Of a stretch of 9,077 bases of DNA, positions 1 through 4,329 are shown piece after piece (position 1 is the stretch's first letter; each line of letters starts with the position of its first letter). Source of the DNA: an uncultured Xanthobacteraceae bacterium (GTDB lineage: Bacteria; Pseudomonadota; Alphaproteobacteria; Rhizobiales; Xanthobacteraceae). Made by a program: the position numbers and the translations under genes. The stretch is taken from positions 1 through 9,077 of the forward strand of contig CATPCO010000507.1 of the NCBI GenBank assembly GCA_955652925.1. Reading direction: 5' to 3'. The notes below the pieces were generated by a model, which was not told the origin of the DNA, did not search any database, and saw only the letters and a program-made list of their open reading frames with translations.

Positions 1-4
1 CTTA

Positions 5-14
5 GAGGCTGACC
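5..14 (+). repeat. Left terminal inverted repeat of the IS
   Basis: GAGGCTGACC, followed by an A-rich stretch. It pairs imperfectly (7 of 10) with the right end at 930-939 and is preceded by the target triplet TTA at 2-4. Confidence 0.6.
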
Positions 15-84
15 GAAAAGAAAGCAGGTGATTTTGGCCCTGTTGTGATTCCCTCGTGTTTGCGATTCGACGAGGAGGCACAAC

Positions 85-909
85 ATGGCTTGGACCAAAA
101 CCACCCGTAAGCAGTATCGGCGTGATGGGCTGCGCTATGCAAGCGACACGACAGCGAAAGAGTGGATGACGTTGCGACCACTGTTGCCGAAGCGGAGTCA
201 TATTGGACGTCCAAGCAAGTGGGATGTTCGCATCATTGTGGACGCGATTCTCTATATGCTTGCGACCGGCTGCCAATGGCGCGCTTTGCCGAAAGATTTT
301 CCGCCGTTCACGACGGTTCAGCATTATTTTTACAATTGGCGCGACGCCAAGGTTTGGCAGCGGATCAATCGTCTCCTGGTAGAGCGCACACGGCGTGCGG
401 CGGGACGCAAGCGCAGGCCATCGGCTGGGATTATCGACAGTCAGACCGTGAAGACCACAGAAAGCGGCGGTCCATGCGGGTTTGATGCGGGTAAGAAGAT
501 AAAGGGGCGCAAACGGCACATCGTCACCGATACACAAGGATCATTGCTTGCCGGGCAAGTGCACGCCGCCAATATCCAAGACGTCCATGGAGCGGTACCG
601 CTGTTGAAGCATATTGGGTTGCTGTTTCCGAAGCTGCGTCACATTTTCGCTGATGGTGCCTACCGCGGGAAGAAGTTGCCCGACGCGCTCGCCGAGTTCG
701 GCAGGTGGGCCATTGAGATCATCACCCGATCCGAGAATGCCGGTACGTTCAAGGTCCAACCAAGACGTTGGGTCATTGAACGAACGCTTGCATGGCTCAA
801 CCGCTGCCGACGCCTCTCCAAAGATTTCGAGAAAACCATCGCGAGTGCCGAGGCGTGGCTGCTGCTCGCCAGCATTCGCGTACTTTCTCGACGTCTGGCA
901 AGGGCCTGA
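85..909 (+). CDS. IS5-family transposase (DDE)
   Basis: A 274-residue transposase that would cut and join the ends of the surrounding insertion sequence. The N-terminal part (about residues 25-95) carries the conserved IS5-type region, with LRPLLP, GRPSKWD and the LATGCQWRALP block that precedes a DNA-binding segment. The catalytic DDE core follows: D118 in GIIDSQ, D190 in FADGAY, and E232 in WVIERTLAWLNR, whose R/L spacing is typical of the family Y-(2)-R-(3)-E-(6)-K-like signature. The start at 85 is backed by a strong GAGGAGG ribosome binding site at 72-78. Length is normal for a single-frame IS5 transposase, and there is no frameshift, unlike the two-frame IS427-type genes. It faces the broken receptor gene convergently. 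Confidence 0.95.
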   Translation: MAWTKTTRKQYRRDGLRYASDTTAKEWMTLRPLLPKRSHIGRPSKWDVRIIVDAILYMLATGCQWRALPKDFPPFTTVQHYFYNWRDAKVWQRINRLLVERTRRAAGRKRRPSAGIIDSQTVKTTESGGPCGFDAGKKIKGRKRHIVTDTQGSLLAGQVHAANIQDVHGAVPLLKHIGLLFPKLRHIFADGAYRGKKLPDALAEFGRWAIEIITRSENAGTFKVQPRRWVIERTLAWLNRCRRLSKDFEKTIASAEAWLLLASIRVLSRRLARA

Positions 910-920
910 AATCATGGGCA

Positions 921-1388
921 TTAATATTGAGTCCGACTCTTAGGTCCGAGAGTATCGTTGAGGAACGTTATGCCGGTGACGTTTCCTCCAGGTCGGCTAA
1001 GGCTAGCAACGAGGCCAGATTCGACGGGGTCGATACCGTTCGCGAAGACAATCGGGATTTTCGAGGTGGCCGCCTTGGCGGCGAGACAAGTGTCCGACCC
1101 ACCGCCTGCGAACATCACGGACACCTCACGGCGCACTAGGTCGGTCGCCAGCTCCGGTAGGCGCTCAAGTTGCCCCATCGCCCAGTGGTACTCGATCGCT
1201 ACGCTCTGCCCCTCGAAATAACCAGCTTCGTTCAGGCTCTTGCGAAACGCGGCAGTTGCGGCCGCGTATGCATCTGCTGTGGCGCTGTGAAGGAATCCCA
1301 CCACTGGCATCGCCGTCTGCTGCGCGCGCGCCGCGAGCGGCCACGCTGCCGCACTGCCGAGCAGCCTGATGAACTCGCGCCGTCTCAC
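921..1388 (-). pseudogene. ABC-type substrate-binding protein, 3' end cut off by IS insertion
   Basis: The N-terminal half of a periplasmic substrate-binding protein of the ABC_sub_bind type (PF04392/COG2984). It starts at GTG 1388, with GAGG at 1399-1396 as ribosome binding site. It opens with a twin-arginine-like signal (RRREFIRLLG, then WPLAARAQQ), followed by MPVVGFLHS and the conserved KIPIVFANGIDPV and SRPGGNVTGITFL blocks. Normal family length is about 320-335 residues. Here native sequence ends near LGPK (about residue 148, base 943). The frame then reads five residues from the insertion sequence and stops at TAA (923-921). The whole C-terminal lobe is therefore missing from this piece and a working receptor is not expected. 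The start overlaps the stop of the intact upstream paralogue by GTGA (1388-1385), so the two were translationally coupled. Confidence 0.88.
930..939 (-). repeat. Right terminal inverted repeat of the IS
   Basis: Read inward from the right on the minus strand this is GAGTCGGACT. It is followed on the plus strand by TTAG at 940-943, matching the left flank. The match to the left repeat is moderate, so the edge is supported mainly by the duplicated target and by where the receptor reading frame loses its family similarity. Confidence 0.6.
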
Positions 1389-2380
1389 TCGATCACCTCG
1401 TCGGCGCGCGCGAGCAGCGTCGGGGGAACATCGAGGCCAAGCGAACGTGCAGTTTGTAAATTGATGATGAATTCAAACTTGGTCGATTGCAAAACAGGAA
1501 GCTCGGCCGGCTTGGCGCCTTTGAGGATGCTGCCGGTATAGACACCAACTTGGCGAAACACGTCAGCGATGCTGGTTCCGTAACTCATCAGCAGGCCGAC
1601 GGCGACCGCCTCGCTCGAAAAAATGCTGGCGGGAAGTCGGTCGCGCGCTGTGAGCGTGGCAAATTGCGAGGCTCGGCTCGCCAAAAAACCATCGGGCGCA
1701 ATGAAAAGAGCGTCGGCTCGCACACCGGCAATGGCGGCAAAGGCCGTATCAATCTCAGTGGGCGTACTGGCACTGAAAAATAGCAGTTCTAGGCCAAGAC
1801 CGGGAGCGGCCTGCTTGAGTGCTTTCGAAGTCGCTTCGGCAGTTGGAGCATTGGCAGGATTGACCAGTACCGCAAAGCGATTGGCCTTAGGCAGCAGCTC
1901 ACGCATGAGACCAAGCCTTTTGGCATCAATCTCGCTGGCAAAGAAATTGATCCCAGTCGCGTTGGCGCCCGGTCGCGCGAGGCTCGCTACCAAGCCTAGC
2001 GCCACCGGATCTTCAGCCACACCGAACACAATCGGGATCGTTGCGGTCGCAGCTTTGGCGGCGAGCGCGCTGGGGGTGCTGCCGGGCGTCGCGATCACGG
2101 CAACACTGCGCCGGACGGCATCACCGATTATCGTGGGAAGCTCCTCATAATGGCCGTCCAGCCAGTGGTACTCAACCAGAACATCCTTACCTTCAGCGAC
2201 GCCTGTTTGGCTCAGCCCCTTACGAAATTCGGCAGCCATGGCAGCGCCGAAATCCGCCCTTCTGGCATTGATGAGCGCCACCACCGGCATTGCCGCCTGT
2301 TGCGCGCGCGCCGCGAACGGCCACGCCACCGCGCCGCCGAGCGCGGCTATCAATTCCCGCCGTCCGAGGTTAACTGGCAT
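1385..2380 (-). CDS. ABC transporter substrate-binding protein (ABC_sub_bind family)
   Basis: A 331-residue periplasmic ligand receptor, full length for PF04392/COG2984. Residues 6-27 form a Tat-like signal (GRRELIAALGG, then WPFAARAQ), with likely cleavage after A26. Family blocks follow in order: MPVVALINAR, the EYHWLDG segment (about 70-76), TIPIVFGVAEDPVALGLVASLARPG (113-138), VLVNPAN (about 171-177), and the characteristic C-terminal segment KFEFIINLQTARSLGLDVPPTLLARADEVIE. The start at 2380 is preferred over an in-frame ATG at 2428 because the signal begins there and AGAGGGG lies just upstream. The ligand is unknown; members of this family are often next to ABC permeases, but none is in the window. 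The broken paralogue follows with a 4-base overlap. A 9-bp inverted repeat just upstream could mask the ribosome binding site. Confidence 0.9.
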   Translation of the reverse strand: MPVNLGRRELIAALGGAVAWPFAARAQQAAMPVVALINARRADFGAAMAAEFRKGLSQTGVAEGKDVLVEYHWLDGHYEELPTIIGDAVRRSVAVIATPGSTPSALAAKAATATIPIVFGVAEDPVALGLVASLARPGANATGINFFASEIDAKRLGLMRELLPKANRFAVLVNPANAPTAEATSKALKQAAPGLGLELLFFSASTPTEIDTAFAAIAGVRADALFIAPDGFLASRASQFATLTARDRLPASIFSSEAVAVGLLMSYGTSIADVFRQVGVYTGSILKGAKPAELPVLQSTKFEFIINLQTARSLGLDVPPTLLARADEVIE

Positions 2381-2384
2381 ATGC

Positions 2385-2418
2385 CCCTCTCTGTGCGAGG
2401 GCTGCCTAGCAGAGAGGG
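2385..2418 (-). promoter_or_regulatory. Inverted repeat that could sequester the ribosome binding site
   Basis: CCCTCTCTG at 2385-2393 is a perfect inverted repeat of CAGAGAGGG at 2410-2418, with a 16-base loop. On the minus-strand transcript the 3' arm (CAGAGAGGG) contains the purine-rich ribosome binding site for the start at 2380, and the stem ends four bases before the ATG. When paired, it would block that site. Seen: the repeat and its position. Inferred: any regulatory role. No known riboswitch core was recognised in the leader. Confidence 0.45.
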
Positions 2419-2570
2419 ACGATACCACGTCCCGAGCAAGCGGTCTTCACGTTGGGGAGGGCGAGGATGCCGGTGCTGCGCTGCAACTGCAATGACCGCA
2501 CGGGGTCAATAGTTTGCATTACCGCGCCGCAGCATTGCGGTCCGCTTCTCCTCGGATAGCCGACGTAAGG

Positions 2571-2789
2571 GTAGGTCGCGGTGACGTAGACAACGTCGCT
2601 GTCGCGGTCCCAGGCGAGCTTGGCGGCGGCGGTCGGATGGTCCCAACCAAAGTCGAGGCCGCCGATTTGCGGCCAGCGGCGCGCAATCGCAACGGCATCG
2701 ATGGCGATGCTCTCCTCGCCCACCGGAAAGATGCGCCCGGAGCCCAGCGACGGCACGCCGTTGAGCCGCGCCTCGCGCTCGTGCGGCGG
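2571..2789 (-). pseudogene. Relic of a phage terminase large subunit
   Basis: About 73 codons on the minus strand resemble the region around the start of the nuclease domain of phage terminase large subunits, the motor that packages DNA into capsids. Recognisable pieces in order are PPHEREARLNGVPSLGSGRIFPV, then EESIAID, HWPQIGGLDFG-like (here RWPQIGGLDFG), WDHPTAAAKLAWDRD and DVVYVTATY. The aspartate in LDFGWDH matches the first metal-binding position of the RNase H-like nuclease. The full protein is about 450-600 residues. Here the ATPase part and the remainder of the nuclease are absent, and the frame runs out of the palindromic repeat on one side and into unrelated sequence on the other. 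No other phage gene is present. I identify it from remembered family sequence, not a search. Confidence 0.7.
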
Positions 2790-2796
2790 ATAGCTT

Positions 2797-2827
2797 GTAG
2801 GGCGGAATAGCGAAGCGTATTCCGCCA
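2797..2827 (+). repeat. Palindromic REP-like repeat, copy 1
   Basis: A 31-base unit running from GTAGGGCGGAATAG to TATTCCGCCA. It contains GGCGGAATA and TATTCCGCC, a perfect 9-bp stem around GCGAAGCG, so it could fold by itself. Its exact reverse complement occurs at 2968-2998. It abuts the terminase relic. I recall very similar units scattered between genes in Bradyrhizobium-type genomes. Confidence 0.8.
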
Positions 2828-2967
2828 CTCGGCCTCGCCGATCGCTAGAACGCGTCAATCGCCATCCGCAAAATCGATGGAAGCTATGGCCGCTTACTGG
2901 CCTATCGGCATTCGTATGTCCGCATGGTCGCTCAAGTGCGGCGCGCTTAGCGAGGTTGCGCGCAGAA

Positions 2968-2998
2968 TGGCGGAATACGCTTCGCTATTCCGCCCTAC
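2968..2998 (-). repeat. Palindromic REP-like repeat, copy 2 (inverted)
   Basis: This is identical over all 31 bases to the reverse complement of 2797-2827. The two copies bracket 140 bases with no recognised content. The asymmetric ends (TGG on one side, CCTAC on the other) define the orientation. On the minus-strand transcript from the promoter near 3100 it would form a hairpin about 70 to 100 bases after initiation. Confidence 0.8.
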
Positions 2999-3071
2999 GT
3001 GCTGCGCAAACGTCGCAGAACTCCGCGCGCCTTGCAGCGCACGTTCGATTCACAATTTCGGAGGATGCGCT

Positions 3072-3100
3072 TTTATACAGCAGTTTCGTTTCTTTGTCAA
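3072..3100 (-). promoter_or_regulatory. Near-consensus sigma70 promoter, minus strand
   Basis: On the minus strand TTGACA (3100-3095) is followed after exactly 17 bases by TATAAA (3077-3072). That is a perfect -35 and a 5-of-6 -10 at the best spacing, so initiation near 3065 is expected. It fires into the gene-free repeat region. The first intact downstream gene, the ABC substrate-binding protein at 2380, is nearly 700 bases away. It may drive that operon through a long leader, or a small RNA ending near the palindromic repeat. Confidence 0.6.
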
Positions 3101-3200
3101 GAACTTTTTTCATTTTTGTCGGCGATTTGTTTATTGGGTTTGTTGTGCGAATTTTTCTATGGAGATGTTTGACAGAGATTTCTTTGCACCTTTTCGGCTT

Positions 3201-3228
3201 TTGACACGCCTGCAAACGCCTGTAACAT
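3201..3228 (+). promoter_or_regulatory. Probable sigma70 promoter for the receptor/hydroxylase operon
   Basis: TTGACA at 3201-3206 is followed after 16 bases by TAACAT at 3223-3228 (4 of 6 to TATAAT). This places initiation near 3235, about 35 bases before the GTG at 3270. It lies at the edge of the AT-rich zone and points at the operon. No clear operator palindrome was seen beside it. Confidence 0.5.
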
Positions 3229-3269
3229 CAGGCTCCGCCTTGGATGGGCTGCGACCGGAAGACTGAAAC

Positions 3270-4238
3270 GTGCGCAAATGGATCGTCGCATCAATCGGCT
3301 TGGCGCTGCTGATCGCTGGCACGGCACAAGCGCAGACCGGCAAAGGCAGCTATCCCGATCGGCCTGTGCGGATGATCGTGCCGTTCGCAGCCGGCGGCCC
3401 AGGCGACATCTTCGCCCGCCTGATCGGACAGAAACTTTCGGAACAGCTCGGACAGCAATTCGTCATTGAGAATCGCCCCGGCGCCGGCGGCAATATTGGA
3501 GCGGGTGCTGTGGCGCGTGCGCCGGCGGATGGCTATACGCTGATGGTCGCAAGCTCAGCAGTGTGGGTCAACGCCAGCCTCTATCCGCAGATTCCCTACG
3601 ACCCGGTCAGAGATTTCGAACCGATTATCATCGGGGCAATGTCGCCCGAGGTGCTGGTGGTGCATCCGTCCGTGCCCGCCAAAACCGTGTACGAGCTTGT
3701 CGCGCTGGTGCGCGACGGAAAATACAATAATTTCGCCATCGCGGGCATCGGTACGCCGCCGCATCTGTCAACCGAGCTGTTCAAGCTGTCGCTCAAGCTG
3801 AACATCACGACGGTGCCGTTCAGCGGCGGCGGGCCGATGGTGCAATCACTGGTCGGGGGCCACACACTCGTCGCATTCGCGACCCTGCCGTCGGCTTCGG
3901 CACAGATCAAGGATGGTCTCTTGCGCGCATTGGCAGTCACCAGTGCAAAACGTATCGCAATCCTTCCCGACGTGCCGACGATGGAGGAAGCCGGTGTGCC
4001 CGGTCAGGTGCATGAGGCGCCGCAATGCGTCTGGGCACCCGCCGGTACGCCACGCGAGATCATCGATCTGTTGTATCGCGAGATTGCGCGTGCGGTTGCA
4101 TCGCCAGACCTCAAGGCGAAAATGGCGGCAATCGGATATGAGCCTGCTGCGGTGCCACCGGACGAGTTCAAGGCCTGGATCAAGGCAGACATGGCGAAAT
4201 GGGAAAAGGTGATCCACGATGCCGGCATCAGGCCGTAG
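3270..4238 (+). CDS. Bug/TctC-family tripartite tricarboxylate transporter substrate-binding protein
   Basis: A 322-residue secreted receptor of the Bug (TctC) family, which bind carboxylates or aromatic acids in the periplasm, some feeding TctAB permeases and others acting as sensors. Residues 1-21 are a Sec signal peptide: RK at the start, a hydrophobic core, then TAQA with cleavage before Q22. The mature protein begins with the family hallmark PDRPVRMIVPFAAGGPGDI, followed by QFVIENRPGAGGNIGA and ADGYTLMVASS. Later come PYDPVRDFEPI and LPDVPTMEEAGVPG. The GTG start is supported by GGAAGA at 3257-3262 and by the signal peptide beginning right there. No TctA or TctB gene is visible, as is common for this family. 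It is first in the plus-strand operon, 91 bases before the hydroxylase, suggesting it delivers or senses that enzyme's substrate (inference). Confidence 0.93.
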   Translation: MRKWIVASIGLALLIAGTAQAQTGKGSYPDRPVRMIVPFAAGGPGDIFARLIGQKLSEQLGQQFVIENRPGAGGNIGAGAVARAPADGYTLMVASSAVWVNASLYPQIPYDPVRDFEPIIIGAMSPEVLVVHPSVPAKTVYELVALVRDGKYNNFAIAGIGTPPHLSTELFKLSLKLNITTVPFSGGGPMVQSLVGGHTLVAFATLPSASAQIKDGLLRALAVTSAKRIAILPDVPTMEEAGVPGQVHEAPQCVWAPAGTPREIIDLLYREIARAVASPDLKAKMAAIGYEPAAVPPDEFKAWIKADMAKWEKVIHDAGIRP

Positions 4239-4329
4239 TGCGTGACGGCTGCAAGTCTAACGTGTGTTTGCTGCCGATCCGAATTCATACGATGCTGCCA
4301 GACAGACTGATCGTGCTATAGGCCGCCGA

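Larger units (their letters stand above)
5..939 (+). mobile_element. IS5-family insertion sequence, complete, about 935 bp
   Basis: The element is bounded by imperfect terminal inverted repeats: GAGGCTGACC on the left, and GAGTCGGACT read inward from the right, which match at 7 of 10 positions. It is flanked by a TTA direct repeat at 2-4 and 940-942. CTTAG is in fact present at both junctions (1-5 and 939-943), so the exact edges could shift by a base or two. A TTA duplication fits the TNA target of the IS1031 group, while TTAG would fit the YTAR target of the IS5 group. Nearly all of it is one transposase gene. It interrupts a minus-strand substrate-binding protein gene. Both ends and the transposase look intact, so it may still be mobile. 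The family is clear from the transposase; the subgroup is not settled. Confidence 0.85.
2381..3269. other. Gene-poor interval of about 890 bases between divergent units
   Basis: No intact protein gene is supported here. From left to right it holds: the leader of the receptor gene with its hairpin (2381-2418); 2419-2570, where I see nothing recognisable; a terminase relic (2571-2789); one copy of a palindromic repeat (2797-2827); a featureless 140-base spacer (2828-2967); an inverted identical repeat copy (2968-2998); and an AT-rich zone (about 3050-3210) with two outward-facing promoters. The longer open frames cross several of these unrelated elements, which argues against their being genes. 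Confidence 0.7.

Noticed and set aside
1170..1541. Plus-strand frame containing HSITSSARASSVGGTSRP
   Set aside because: This is the antisense shadow of the conserved C-terminal end of the substrate-binding protein. I recall this peptide as a recurrent spurious annotation, but the opposite strand explains it.
2504..2509. TTGACC on the minus strand as a closer promoter for the receptor gene at 2380
   Set aside because: The bases at the expected -10 spacing (TTGCAG or TGCAGC) do not resemble a -10 element.
2406..2858. Minus-strand frame of 150 codons as an intact gene
   Set aside because: Only the middle (about residues 24-96) resembles terminase. Its start lies beyond the palindromic repeat and its end is unrelated sequence, so it is treated as a relic.
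3169..3197. TTGACA at 3169-3174 as a plus-strand promoter
   Set aside because: No acceptable -10 element lies 15-19 bases downstream. The TTGACA at 3201 has a better partner.
2877..3266. Plus-strand frame of 129 codons with MAEYASLFRPT
   Set aside because: That peptide is a translation of the palindromic repeat. The frame then crosses both promoter-like regions and ends at the next gene's leader. No protein family is recognised.
4264..4329. GTG at 4264 as the start of the large hydroxylase subunit
   Set aside because: The added 22 residues show no family similarity and no good ribosome site precedes the GTG. ATG 4330 sits just ahead of the conserved region.
4239..4329. Terminator or separate promoter between the Bug receptor and the hydroxylase
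   Set aside because: No stable hairpin with a U-run and no paired -35/-10 could be seen in these 91 bases, so readthrough is assumed.
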